NCBI RefSeq assembly: GCF_026625985.1
Contig: NZ_CP113116.1
Coordinates: 434,001 to 498,000, forward strand
DNA from: Mycobacterium sp. Aquia_213
Lineage (GTDB): Bacteria; Actinomycetota; Actinomycetes; Mycobacteriales; Mycobacteriaceae
Direction: 5' to 3'
DNA: 64,000 bases
Part shown: positions 17,667 to 25,698 of the stretch, piece by piece
Numbering within the stretch: position 1 is the first letter of the stretch
Layout: each line of letters begins with the position of its first letter
Program-made: the position numbers and the translations under genes
Notes under the pieces: model-generated
The model's database searches: none
What the model was told of the DNA's origin: nothing
What the model saw: the letters and a program-made list of their open reading frames with translations, nothing else

Positions 17667-19288
17667 ACCCCGCGGAATCGCCGCTGTTGTCGGTCGAGGG
17701 CTTGGAAGTCAGGTTTGGTGATCACCCTCCCGCGGTGAGCGGAGTCGATCTGAGCGTGATGCGCGGGCAGACCGTCGCCGTGGTCGGCGAATCGGGATCG
17801 GGAAAGTCCACCACGGCCGCCGCCGTTCTCGGGCTGCTGCCGCCCGGCGGGCGAATCACGGCCGGCCGCATCATTTTTGACGGGCTGGACATCACCGCTG
17901 CTGACCGCCGGTTGCTCCGCTCGATCAGGGGTCGACGCATCGGCTACGTGCCCCAAGACCCGATGACCAACCTCAACCCCGTCTGGAAGGTCGGCTTTCA
18001 GATATCAGAAGCGTTGCGGGCCAACACCGATGGCCGGGACGCCCGCCGACGGGCGGTAGAGCTGCTCGCCCAGGCCGGCATGCCGGATCCGGCGAAGCAA
18101 GTGGGCAAGTACCCGCACCAACTGTCCGGCGGCATGTGCCAGCGTGCGCTGATCGCCATCGGGCTGGCGGGTCACCCGCAGCTGCTGATCGCCGACGAGC
18201 CGACGTCCGCGCTGGATGTCACGGTGCAACGGCAGGTGCTCGACCATTTGCAGCACCTCACCGACGAACTGGGCACCGCGCTGTTGCTGATCACGCACGA
18301 TCTGGCGCTGGCGGCCGAGCGGGCCGAGCGAGTGGTCGTCGTACACCGTGGCGTGGTGGTGGAATCCGGTGCCGCGCGGTCAATCCTGCGCGATCCCCAA
18401 CACGAGTACACCCGCCGGCTGGTGGCCGCGGCTCCCTCCCTGACGGCCCGGAGTGCGGCACGGGCGCGGCCGACGGCGGACACCCGGGCCGACGACGTCC
18501 TCGTCGCCTCGGAGCTGACCAAGGTCTACCGCGAGTCGCACGGCGCACCGTGGCGCCGGACCCAGTTCTGCGCCGTCGACGCGGTGTCGTTCCGGCTCCG
18601 CAGATCCAGCACCCTGGCGATTGTCGGCGAATCGGGTTCGGGCAAATCGACGGTGGCCAGGATGGCGTTGGGCTTGCTCCAACCCACCTCGGGCACAGTC
18701 GTTTTCGACGGTACCGAGATCTCCGACGCGTTGGACCGGGGCGCGATGATGGCCTTTCGCCGGCGCGTGCAGCCGGTGTTCCAGAACCCCTACAGCAGTC
18801 TTGATCCCATGTACTCGGTGTTTCGCGCCATCGAGGAGCCGTTGCGGATCCACCGCGTCGGCAACCGCCGTCAGCGCGAGAAAGCGGTACGTGAGCTCGT
18901 CGAGCAGGTGGCCTTGCCGCCGTCGGTGCTCGGCAGGTTGCCGCGCGAGCTTTCGGGCGGTCAGCGTCAACGCGTCGCGATCGCGCGGGCGTTGGCACTG
19001 CGGCCCGAGGTGCTGGTGTGCGATGAGGCGGTGTCGGCGCTCGACGTGCTGGTGCAGGCGCAGATATTGGACCTGCTGGCCACGTTGCAGGCCGAACTGG
19101 GCCTGGCCTACCTATTCATCAGCCACGACCTGGCGGTGATCCGGCAGATCGCCGACGACGTGCTGGTGATGCGCGCCGGGCGGATCGTGGAGCACGCGGC
19201 CACCGAAGAGCTGTTCACCAGGCCCGGCCACGAATACACCCGTCAATTGCTGGAGGCCATTCCCGGGGCGTCCATGCCGCCCCGATAG
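17663..19288 (+). CDS. dppD: peptide ABC transporter ATPase with two nucleotide-binding domains, DppD
   Basis: A 541-residue fusion of two ABC ATPase domains, equivalent to DppD plus DppF of enterics. Domain 1 has Walker A G-E-S-G-S-G-K-S-T at 42-50, signature L-S-G-G-M and Walker B L-L-I-A-D-E-P. Domain 2 has Walker A G-E-S-G-S-G-K-S-T near 322, signature L-S-G-G-Q and Walker B V-L-V-C-D-E-A, with alanine in place of the usual proline. Each ends with an oligopeptide-transporter C-terminal extension (H-E-Y-T-R). Last of dppABCD; energises uptake from the cytoplasmic face. Confidence 0.94.
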   Translation: MNPAESPLLSVEGLEVRFGDHPPAVSGVDLSVMRGQTVAVVGESGSGKSTTAAAVLGLLPPGGRITAGRIIFDGLDITAADRRLLRSIRGRRIGYVPQDPMTNLNPVWKVGFQISEALRANTDGRDARRRAVELLAQAGMPDPAKQVGKYPHQLSGGMCQRALIAIGLAGHPQLLIADEPTSALDVTVQRQVLDHLQHLTDELGTALLLITHDLALAAERAERVVVVHRGVVVESGAARSILRDPQHEYTRRLVAAAPSLTARSAARARPTADTRADDVLVASELTKVYRESHGAPWRRTQFCAVDAVSFRLRRSSTLAIVGESGSGKSTVARMALGLLQPTSGTVVFDGTEISDALDRGAMMAFRRRVQPVFQNPYSSLDPMYSVFRAIEEPLRIHRVGNRRQREKAVRELVEQVALPPSVLGRLPRELSGGQRQRVAIARALALRPEVLVCDEAVSALDVLVQAQILDLLATLQAELGLAYLFISHDLAVIRQIADDVLVMRAGRIVEHAATEELFTRPGHEYTRQLLEAIPGASMPPR

Positions 19289-19299
19289 GTTGGCAACCT

Positions 19300-20061
19300 G
19301 TGACGGCAGACCCGCTGGCTCCGCTGATGGAGCTCCCCGGCGTCGCCGAGGCCAGTGACCGGGCCCGCGACGCGTTGGGCCGCGCGCACCGGCATCGGGC
19401 CAATCTGCGCGGCTGGCCGGTAACCGCCGCCGAGGCCGCGTTGCGGGCGGCCCGCGCTTCCTCGGTGCTCGACGGCGGCCCGGTGCGGTTCGAGGACTTG
19501 GCGGACAGCTCGGGGGTGAGCGATCCGGTGTTCGGCGGAGCGCTGCGGGTGGCCCAGGCGCTGGAAGGCGGCGGGGGCGCGTTGGTCGGGGTGTGGCGGC
19601 GATCGCCGTTGCAGGCGTTGGCGCGGCTGCACATGCTGGCGGCGGCCGACCAGGTAGATGACGAACAATTGGGTCGCCCGCGGTCCGCCCCCGAGATCGG
19701 GCCGCGTCTCGAGCTGCTCGGCGAATTGGTCACCGGTCGCACGCAGGTGCCGGCGCCGGTGGTCGCCGCGGTTGCGCATGGAGAACTGCTGACGCTCAAG
19801 CCATTTGGCAGCGCCGACGGAGTGGTCGCGCGGGCGGTGTCTCGCCTGGTGACGATCGCGAGCGGGCTGGACCCGCACGGACTGGGGGTTCCCGAGGTGA
19901 GCTGGATGCGCAAACCCGGGGACTATCGCGCTGCCGCAAGCGGATTCGCCGAGGGAACACCGGCCGGCGTCGAAGCGTGGTTGGTGCTGTGTTGCCGGGC
20001 AATGCAGGCCGGCGCGCAAGAGGCGTTGACGATCGCCGAGTCGTTGCCGGGCAAGAGTTGA
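19300..20061 (+). CDS. conserved protein with Fic-like remnant, Rv3662c-like
   Basis: A 253-residue, mainly helical, Ala/Arg-rich protein without signal or membrane segments. GTG start, 11 bp after dppD. The segment A-V-A-H-G-E-L-L-T-L-K-P-F-G-S-A-D-G (about 156-173) followed by V-V-A-R-A-V-S-R-L resembles the core helix and loop of Fic domains (H-P-F-x-D/E-G-N-G-R). The catalytic histidine is lysine and the G-N-G-R loop is broken, so AMP-transfer activity is not expected. The Fic relation is my inference. The orthologue in M. tuberculosis is annotated only as conserved hypothetical. Possibly co-transcribed with dpp, or ending at the hairpin at 20095. Confidence 0.75.
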   Translation: MTADPLAPLMELPGVAEASDRARDALGRAHRHRANLRGWPVTAAEAALRAARASSVLDGGPVRFEDLADSSGVSDPVFGGALRVAQALEGGGGALVGVWRRSPLQALARLHMLAAADQVDDEQLGRPRSAPEIGPRLELLGELVTGRTQVPAPVVAAVAHGELLTLKPFGSADGVVARAVSRLVTIASGLDPHGLGVPEVSWMRKPGDYRAAASGFAEGTPAGVEAWLVLCCRAMQAGAQEALTIAESLPGKS

Positions 20062-20094
20062 GCGGGGCGGAGCGAAAAGGGTTCAGACATGTAG

Positions 20095-20133
20095 AGCGGG
20101 CGGCGTTCCGAAATATTCGGTCCGCCGCCCGCT
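20095..20133 (-). terminator. terminator of the Ms1-like RNA, shared with dpp end
   Basis: Perfect 11-bp stem AGCGGGCGGCG with CGCCGCCCGCT (20095-20105 and 20123-20133), capped by an inner 5-bp stem CCGAA/TTCGG with an ATA loop. On the minus strand a CCCTTTT run follows about 20 nt later. It lies 34 bp after the Rv3662c-like stop, so it may also end that plus-strand transcript. Confidence 0.75.
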
Positions 20134-20395
20134 AGCACGGAACTCGGTTACCAAGCGTGCATCTCTGGGGTGCGTGGGTGGCCTCGGCGATCTTGCGACG
20201 CTTCGAGTTACAACCCCACCCAAGGGGCTGTTCATACTTTCTGCTTTTTCGCAATTACGCAGGCCCGCAACACTTCTGCCATTATCGCGGCTATGACTCC
20301 GCGTGGGTGCCGAGTACCGTGCTGGGCGCCCGGGTTGGGAGAACGAACCTTCTCTTCCGGCTCGACCTTGGCCTTACCGGGCTTCCGTGGTTCCT
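20095..20395 (-). ncRNA. Ms1/MTS2823-like 6S-type RNA (ends approximate)
   Basis: The 430-bp gap between the Rv3662c-like and HAD genes has no convincing reading frame but strong RNA structure. A long-range helix pairs 20310-20323 with 20134-20147 (13 of 14 positions), closing a region of about 160 nt, as in 6S-type RNAs. A 3' hairpin follows at once. In M. tuberculosis the abundant RNA MTS2823 (ncRv13661), homologue of the core-RNA-polymerase-binding Ms1 of M. smegmatis, is encoded between the same two genes in the orientation of Rv3661, that is minus here. The 5' end is uncertain; 20335-20400 are both plausible, the latter giving the known length of about 300 nt. Confidence 0.72.
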
Positions 20396-20470
20396 TTGTA
20401 CTCCTAGACCCTTAGCACAGCAAGGTCCAATTCTGCGAACGTTGCGAATTCACAGGAAATCGGACGCTCG

Positions 20471-20490
20471 GCGGGTTTGCTAGAACCCGC
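20471..20490 (-). terminator. hairpin directly after the HAD gene stop
   Basis: A 7-bp stem GCGGGTT/AACCCGC with a 6-nt loop begins two bases after the stop of the minus-strand HAD phosphatase gene. It would separate that transcript from the Ms1-like RNA downstream. Confidence 0.6.
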
Positions 20491-20492
20491 GG

Positions 20493-21356
20493 TTAGAACG
20501 CGAAGCGGCGCAACAGCGAATAGGTGACGGCACCGGCGGCCAGCGCGGTGATACTCACCGCCGCCGTGGTGGCCATCGCGGCTCCCGACGGCGCCGGAAT
20601 CCGGTCTCGCAGCGAGATCGGCCGCGAGAAACTCAGCACGGGCCAACCGCGTTCGGTCGCTTGCTTGCGCAGCCCGCGGTCGGGGTTGACCACGCTCGGA
20701 TGCCCGACCGACTCGAGCATCGGCAGGTCGGTGATCGAGTCCGAATAGGCGTAGCAGTGTTCCAGCGGATAGCCCTCGCGGGCGGCCAGCTCGCGGATCG
20801 CTTGGACCTTCCCCTCGCCGAAGCAGTAGAAGGCGACATCGCCGGTGTACTTGCCGTCCTCGACGACCATCCGCGTCGCCATCGCATGGGTGGCACCCAG
20901 CGCGCGGGCGATCGGCGCGACGATTTCCTCGCCGGATGCGGACACCACGACGACGTCGCGGCCGCACAATTTGTGCGCGGCGATCAGGTCCGCGGCCTCG
21001 GCGAACACCAGGGGAGTCACGATGTCGTGCAGGGTTTCGTTGACGATCGACTTGACCTGAGCGACGTCCCAACCGGTGCACATGTTGGTCATGTGAGTGC
21101 GCATTCGGTCCATCTGGTCATGATCGGCACCGGAGAGCAGAAAAATGAATTGGGCGTAGCTGGACTTCAGCACGGCGCGCCGATTGAGCAGTCCCTGGTT
21201 GAAGAACGGTTTGCTGAACGCCAGGGTGCTGGACTTGGCGATGATCGTCTTATCGAGGTCGAAGAAGGCCGCGGTGCGGGCGTGCGGAGTGCCCGTTGCG
21301 GCGGTCGGCGCCGAGGTTCGCTGCTGCGCGTCCGGGTCGGAGACGGTCACCGACAC
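20493..21356 (-). CDS. HAD-superfamily phosphatase, SerB-like, membrane-tailed
   Basis: A 287-residue Rv3661-like protein. HAD motif I F-F-D-L-D-K-T places the nucleophile and acid aspartates at 33 and 35. Motif II V-V-V-S-A-S-G is near 137-143, and motif III/IV has G-E-G-K followed by Y-S-D-S-I-T-D-L-P. This is the HAD-IB (SerB-like) arrangement. The last 30 residues form one membrane helix with a basic end (L-L-R-R-F-A-F), so the enzyme is probably tethered to the inner membrane. Substrate unknown. It is flanked by two structured RNAs and divergent from the ssd-tad locus. Confidence 0.88.
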   Translation of the reverse strand: MSVTVSDPDAQQRTSAPTAATGTPHARTAAFFDLDKTIIAKSSTLAFSKPFFNQGLLNRRAVLKSSYAQFIFLLSGADHDQMDRMRTHMTNMCTGWDVAQVKSIVNETLHDIVTPLVFAEAADLIAAHKLCGRDVVVVSASGEEIVAPIARALGATHAMATRMVVEDGKYTGDVAFYCFGEGKVQAIRELAAREGYPLEHCYAYSDSITDLPMLESVGHPSVVNPDRGLRKQATERGWPVLSFSRPISLRDRIPAPSGAAMATTAAVSITALAAGAVTYSLLRRFAF

Positions 21357-21480
21357 AGCATAGGTCGGTCAGTCGGCGCGTCCGGGGGGTTGCCGGCAAA
21401 ATCACGGCTGAGCAGGGTGTAACAGACGAGGCCAACGGTGTTTTTGCGGCTCAAACAGTTTCTTTGAAAAAAATAGCTAC

Positions 21481-21511
21481 TTGCGGCACCGCCCACTGTC
21501 GTGTGTATAGT
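21481..21511 (+). promoter_or_regulatory. promoter of the 6C RNA
   Basis: A good -10 hexamer TATAGT (21506-21511), preceded by TG two bases earlier, stands just before the first RNA hairpin. The -35 candidate TTGCGG (21481-21486) is 19 bp away, a little long. The predicted start is near 21518-21520. Confidence 0.6.
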
Positions 21512-21517
21512 AAGCAT

Positions 21518-21614
21518 TACTCGGCCTGAGCCGAGGGTGTATCAGCCCGACCCCCCGGGGCTGATGCACGACGACCTCCGCCTCCTCCCCCCCTGGCGGG
21601 GGTCGTCCCTTTTC
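21518..21614 (+). ncRNA. 6C small RNA (B11/ncRv13660c-like)
   Basis: About 97 nt with three hairpins in a row: CTCGGC/GCCGAG (21520-21535); a 12-bp stem with one G-U pair at 21537-21548/21558-21569; and a 12-bp stem with one wobble at 21571-21582/21595-21606. Loops of the second and third each expose six cytosines in a row, the defining feature of the actinobacterial 6C RNA family (Rfam 6C). In M. tuberculosis B11/6C lies between Rv3660c and Rv3661 in this same orientation and acts on mRNAs through its C-rich loops. The third hairpin plus a T-run ends the RNA. Confidence 0.92.
21571..21613 (+). terminator. intrinsic terminator of the 6C RNA
   Basis: The 12-bp hairpin 21571-21606 with a C-rich 12-nt loop is followed by CCCTTTT (21607-21613). 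It is one of only two hairpins in the window with a clear T-run, the other being after cspA. Confidence 0.85.
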
Positions 21615-21793
21615 TGGGGTAATTTTCCCGGCATTCAGACCATCCGTCGCAGCCCTCCGGCGCGTTGCGGGCACGGTGTTATCCATAGGCTCGGCAACCA
21701 TTGGCCCGAAGCCTTTGTGCACACTCTCGTATCTCTCCACAAATCCAGGTTTGGCACTGGTGTCCCATCCTGAGCTGCCCGCACGGTGGTGGG

Positions 21794-22894
21794 GTGACCG
21801 TCGCCACCGCCGCCGAAGCCAGGGGTTCCACGGGTGTACTGGCGGTGCTGACCGACCCGATCTTGCGCGACGAACTAGACCGGGTGGCCGCCGCGGTCGG
21901 TGTTCGAGTGGTGCACGCCGGTGGTTCGGCGGTGGGTCGGAAAACGTGGTCGGCGGCCGCGGCGGTGGTGCTCGACGCGGTGGCTGCGGATCGTTGTGGG
22001 CGCGCTGCGCTACCGCGCCGCGCGCACCTCATTGTGCTGACCGCCGCCGAACCCGCGACGGCCACCTGGGCGGCCGCGATTGCGGTCGGCGCCCAACACG
22101 TGCTGAGCCTGCCCGGCCAGGAACACGAATTGATCCGCGAGCTCGCCGACTCCGCCGAATCGATCCGGGACGACGGGTTGCGCGGCGATGCCGTCGCGGT
22201 GATCGGGGGTTGCGGCGGGGCCGGCGCGTCGTTGTTCGCGGCCGCACTGGCGCGGGCCGCGACCGATGCACTGCTGGTGGATCTCGATCCCTGGGGCGGC
22301 GGCGTCGATTTGTTGCTCGGCGGTGAGGCCACACCCGGTTTGCGCTGGCCCGACTTGGCTTTGCAGGGCGGCCGCCTCAACTGGTCGGCCGTGCGCGACG
22401 CGCTGCCACGCCTGCACGGAATCAGCTTGCTGTCCGGCACGCGGCGCGGCTACGAGCTGGACGCGGGGCCGGTGGACGCGGTCATCGATGCGGGCCGCCG
22501 CGGGGGAGTCACGGTCGTCTGCGATCTGCCCCGTCGTCTGACCGACGCCACCCAGGCCGCGCTGGATGCCGCCGACCTGGTCGTCGTGCTCAGCCCCTGT
22601 GATGTGCGGTCCTGCGCGGCGACGGCGGCGATGACGCCGGTGCTGGCCGCGATCAATCCCAACCTCGGGTTGGTGGTCCGAGGTCCGTCGCCGGGTGGGT
22701 TGCGCGCGGCCGAAGTCGCCGACATCACCGGCCTGCCGCTGCTGGCGTCGATGAAAGCTCAGCCGCAACTGGCCGAGCAGCTAGAACACGGTGGCCTGCG
22801 GCTGGGACGGCGATCGGCGCTGACGGCGGCGGCTCGCCGGGTGCTGGCGGTACTGCCCCGCGCGGGATCGGGACCGAAAGCCAGGGCGGCGTGA
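21794..22894 (+). CDS. ssd: septum site-determining-like ParA/MinD family protein Ssd
   Basis: A 366-residue Rv3660c-like protein: an N-terminal response-regulator-like part, then a MinD/CpaE-type domain. The P-loop position reads G-G-C-G-G-A-G-A-S near residue 135, where the Walker lysines are missing, so ATP hydrolysis is doubtful. In M. tuberculosis Ssd overproduction blocks septation. In Tad loci the equivalent CpaE/TadZ places the pilus machine. The GTG at 21794 is chosen by family length; longer frames extend into the leader. Its stop overlaps the tadA start by 4 bp (GTGA), which ties it to the Tad system. Confidence 0.88.
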   Translation: MTVATAAEARGSTGVLAVLTDPILRDELDRVAAAVGVRVVHAGGSAVGRKTWSAAAAVVLDAVAADRCGRAALPRRAHLIVLTAAEPATATWAAAIAVGAQHVLSLPGQEHELIRELADSAESIRDDGLRGDAVAVIGGCGGAGASLFAAALARAATDALLVDLDPWGGGVDLLLGGEATPGLRWPDLALQGGRLNWSAVRDALPRLHGISLLSGTRRGYELDAGPVDAVIDAGRRGGVTVVCDLPRRLTDATQAALDAADLVVVLSPCDVRSCAATAAMTPVLAAINPNLGLVVRGPSPGGLRAAEVADITGLPLLASMKAQPQLAEQLEHGGLRLGRRSALTAAARRVLAVLPRAGSGPKARAA

Positions 22895-24054
22895 GCGGAT
22901 CGCTTATCGAGCGGGTGCGCGAGCGGCTGGCGACGGAGTCGGCCCCGTTGCGGCCCAACGTGGTGGCCGCCGCGATCCGGGCCGAATCCGGCGGGATGCT
23001 CGGCGATACCGAGGTCCTGGCCAATCTTCGGCTGTTAGAGACCGAACTGACCGGTGCCGGGATCCTCGAGCCATTGCTGTGCGCGAACGGCGTCACCGAC
23101 GTCCTGGTCACCGCGCCGGACGCGGTGTGGGTCGACGATGGAAACGGTTTGCGACGCAGCCACATCCGGTTTGCCGACGAGGCCGCGGTGCGGCGGCTGG
23201 CCCAGCGGTTGGCGTTGGCCGCCGGCCGTCGTCTCGACGACGCGCAGCCCTGGGTCGACGGCCAGCTGACCGGTATCGGCGCCGGCGGGTTCGCGGTCCG
23301 GTTGCACGCGGTGTTGCCGCCCGTGGCCGCCGGCGGCACGTGTTTGTCGTTGCGGGTCCTGCGTCCGGCCACGCAGGATCTGGCGGCGCTGACCGCGGCG
23401 GGCGCGATCGAGCCCGGGGGTGCCGCACTCGTGGCCGACATCATCGCGGCCCGGTTGGCTTTCCTGGTATGCGGCGGCACCGGCGCCGGCAAGACAACTT
23501 TGCTGGCGGCCATGCTGGGCGCGGTATCGCCGACTGAGCGGATCGTGTGCGTCGAGGATGCCGCGGAATTGGCGCCCCGGCATCCGCATCTGGTCAAGCT
23601 GGTCGCGAGGTGCGCCAATGTCGAAGGCGTGGGCGAGGTCCCGGTGCGTCAACTCGTGCGGCAGGCGCTGCGGATGCGGCCAGACCGCATCGTGGTCGGC
23701 GAGGTCCGGGGCGCGGAAGTGGTCGACCTGCTCGCGGCGCTGAACACCGGCCACGACGGCGGCGCGGGCACGGTACATGCCAACAATCCGGGTGAGGTCC
23801 CGGCCCGGCTGGAGGCGTTGGGCGCGCTCGGCGGTTTGGACCGGGCCGCGCTGCACAGTCAGCTCGCCGCGGCGGTTCAGGTGCTGCTGCACGTCGCCCG
23901 GGACCGCAGCGGTCGGCGCCGGCTCGCTGAGATCGCGCTGTTGCGCGACGTCGACGGGAGGGTCCGGGCAATGCCGGTGTGGCACGCCGAGCGGGGGATG
24001 ACCGACGACGCCGACGAGCTGCATCGCTTGCTGCGAAGCCGGTTGCCGGCATGA
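22891..24054 (+). CDS. tadA: type IV/Tad secretion ATPase TadA (CpaF)
   Basis: A 387-residue secretion ATPase, Rv3659c-like. An N-terminal helical part is followed by the R-L-H-A region and Walker A G-G-T-G-A-G-K-T at 195-202. The Asp box is V-C-V-E-D-A-A-E-L, Walker B is R-I-V-V-G-E-V-R-G, and the His box is G-H-D-G-G-A-G-T-V-H. It should form the hexameric motor that assembles Flp pili or a related secretion fibre at the inner membrane. GTG start inside the ssd stop; its own stop overlaps tadB (ATGA). Confidence 0.92.
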   Translation: MSGSLIERVRERLATESAPLRPNVVAAAIRAESGGMLGDTEVLANLRLLETELTGAGILEPLLCANGVTDVLVTAPDAVWVDDGNGLRRSHIRFADEAAVRRLAQRLALAAGRRLDDAQPWVDGQLTGIGAGGFAVRLHAVLPPVAAGGTCLSLRVLRPATQDLAALTAAGAIEPGGAALVADIIAARLAFLVCGGTGAGKTTLLAAMLGAVSPTERIVCVEDAAELAPRHPHLVKLVARCANVEGVGEVPVRQLVRQALRMRPDRIVVGEVRGAEVVDLLAALNTGHDGGAGTVHANNPGEVPARLEALGALGGLDRAALHSQLAAAVQVLLHVARDRSGRRRLAEIALLRDVDGRVRAMPVWHAERGMTDDADELHRLLRSRLPA

Positions 24055-24848
24055 AACGCGTACCGGCTGCTGCGTTACTGATGGCGTTGGCGCTCTTGAT
24101 CATTCCCTCATCACCGCGGCGACGACTCGTGCCGGCTCGATCACACCGGCGGGTCGTGATCGGCACCCGCGGGGTGGTCTGTCTCGCGACGTGCGCCGCT
24201 GCCGCGGCCGCGATGGTGCTGCCGCCGACGACGGTGCTGGCCGCCGCGGTGGTGGCCGCAACGGTGAGCCTGCGCTACCGTCGGCGCCGTCAACTCCGGC
24301 GTGCGACCGAGGAGAGCCGGACATTGGAAGCCGCGCTCGATGTGTTGGTCGGCGAGCTGCGCGTGGGTTCGCATCCGGTGCGGGCGTTTGGGGTGGCCGC
24401 CGACGAAACCGTTGGCGCGGTTGCGATGTCGTTGCGGGCGGTCGCGGCGCGGGCGCGATTGGGTGCCGACGCCACGGCGGGTCTGCGCGCCGCGGCACGT
24501 TCATCAGCCCGGCCCACGCATTGGCATCGACTGGCCGTTTGCTGGCAGCTGGCCAGCGATCACGGCCTTGCGATCGCCACCCTGATGCGTACCGCGCAAC
24601 GCGATATCGTTGAGCATCAACGATTCTCATCGCGGGTTGACTCGGGCATGGCGGGTGCGCGCGCCACCGCGGCGATATTGGCGGGGCTGCCGATGCTGGG
24701 AGTCTTGCTGGGCCAACTGATCGGGGCCCACCCCCTGAGTTTCCTGCTGAGTGGGCGCGCGGGTGGGTGGCTGTTGGTTGCCGGAACGCTGTTGGCGTGC
24801 GGCGGACTGCTGTGGTCGGACCGAATCATCGACAGAGCCGGGTCATGA
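24051..24848 (+). CDS. tadB: Tad platform membrane protein TadB
   Basis: A 265-residue T2SSF-domain protein, Rv3658c-like. Two close hydrophobic segments stand at the N-terminus (about 5-18 and 38-63), then a helical cytoplasmic domain (E-A-A-L-D-V-L-V-G-E-L-R-V-G). Two membrane helices at the C-terminus are separated by a short loop. It is the inner-membrane platform that docks the TadA motor. The ATG at 24051 overlaps the tadA stop, and the stop overlaps tadC by 4 bp. Confidence 0.88.
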   Translation: MKRVPAAALLMALALLIIPSSPRRRLVPARSHRRVVIGTRGVVCLATCAAAAAAMVLPPTTVLAAAVVAATVSLRYRRRRQLRRATEESRTLEAALDVLVGELRVGSHPVRAFGVAADETVGAVAMSLRAVAARARLGADATAGLRAAARSSARPTHWHRLAVCWQLASDHGLAIATLMRTAQRDIVEHQRFSSRVDSGMAGARATAAILAGLPMLGVLLGQLIGAHPLSFLLSGRAGGWLLVAGTLLACGGLLWSDRIIDRAGS

Positions 24849-25438
24849 GTGTCGCGGCGGTATTGCTGGCCGTAGCGTTGTTGATCGGACCCGGCCCATC
24901 GGTGGTGCGCACGCGCGCCGGCACAACGGTTCGCGCGCAACGGCTCCGGTCCGGGCTGCCCGACGAGTCCGCGCCCGGGGCCGACCCGCTGGCCGCCGCG
25001 TCGAGCTTCGACCTGCTGGCCGTGTGCCTGGAGGCGGGCATGGCGGTGTCGGCCGCGGCCGCGGCGACCGCCGGTTCGGCGCCGCCGAAGCTGGCCCGGG
25101 TATTGCGGCGGGCGGCCGATCTGCTGGCGCTGGGCGCCGATCCCGCTGTCGCGTGGTCGATCTCGCGCGAGAAATCGGCCGACGTGCAGACCGATGCGCT
25201 GCTGCGACTGGCGCGGCGTTCGGCCTCGTCGGGTGCCGCGCTGGCCGACGGCGTCGCCGAACTGGCCGACCAGGCTCGACACGATGCCGCGCACACCGCC
25301 GCCGCGGCCGCCGAGCGGGCGGGCGTGCTGATCGCCGGACCACTCGGGCTGTGCTTCCTGCCGGCGTTTGTCTGCCTCGGCATCGTCCCGGTGGTGGCGG
25401 GGCTGGCCGGAGATGTCCTGCAATCGGGCTTGCTGTGA
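24845..25438 (+). CDS. tadC: Tad platform membrane protein TadC
   Basis: A 197-residue T2SSF-type protein, Rv3657c-like, smaller than typical TadC. It has an N-terminal hydrophobic stretch, the L-A-V-C-L-E-A-G-M-A-V-S core that follows the T2SSF pattern, and a C-terminal membrane helix. With TadB it forms the platform dimer. It overlaps tadB by 4 bp, and the flp gene follows after 33 bp. Confidence 0.85.
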   Translation: MSVAAVLLAVALLIGPGPSVVRTRAGTTVRAQRLRSGLPDESAPGADPLAAASSFDLLAVCLEAGMAVSAAAAATAGSAPPKLARVLRRAADLLALGADPAVAWSISREKSADVQTDALLRLARRSASSGAALADGVAELADQARHDAAHTAAAAAERAGVLIAGPLGLCFLPAFVCLGIVPVVAGLAGDVLQSGLL

Positions 25439-25471
25439 AGGGCGAGCAAAGAGCACAACAGAGGGGATGTA

Positions 25472-25675
25472 TTGGTGATAAACATGTTTCGCGCATTCAT
25501 GGCGCGGATATCGGTCCTTGCCACCGACGAGTCGGGGATGTCCACGGTCGAATACGCCATCGGCACCATCGCCGCGGCCGCCTTCGGCGCGATTCTCTAC
25601 ACGGTCGTCACCGGCGACTCGATCGTGTCGGCGTTGACCAACATCATCGGTCGTGCACTCAACACCAAGGTCTAG
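25472..25675 (+). CDS. flp: Flp-type pilin
   Basis: A 67-residue prepilin, Rv3656c-like. After a short basic leader the sequence E-S-G-M-S-T-V-E-Y-A has the Flp processing site, with cleavage after glycine and glutamate at +5. A 20-residue hydrophobic helix (A-I-G-T-I-A-A-A-A-F-G-A) and a short tail follow. It is the main subunit that TadABC would polymerise. Three starts are possible in frame: TTG 25472, GTG 25475 and ATG 25484. A purine-rich SD (GAGGGGATG) favours the first two. No prepilin peptidase gene is in the window. Confidence 0.9.
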   Translation: MVINMFRAFMARISVLATDESGMSTVEYAIGTIAAAAFGAILYTVVTGDSIVSALTNIIGRALNTKV

Positions 25676-25698
25676 CCGGCTGCGCCGGTGCGAGCAAG

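Noticed and set aside
20157..20483. 108-codon frame in the HAD/Rv3662c gap
   Set aside because: No coding signature, and the region has strong RNA structure with a known sRNA at this syntenic place.
21501..21773. 90-codon frame across the 6C RNA
   Set aside because: It would have to read through the three RNA hairpins and the terminator; no SD.
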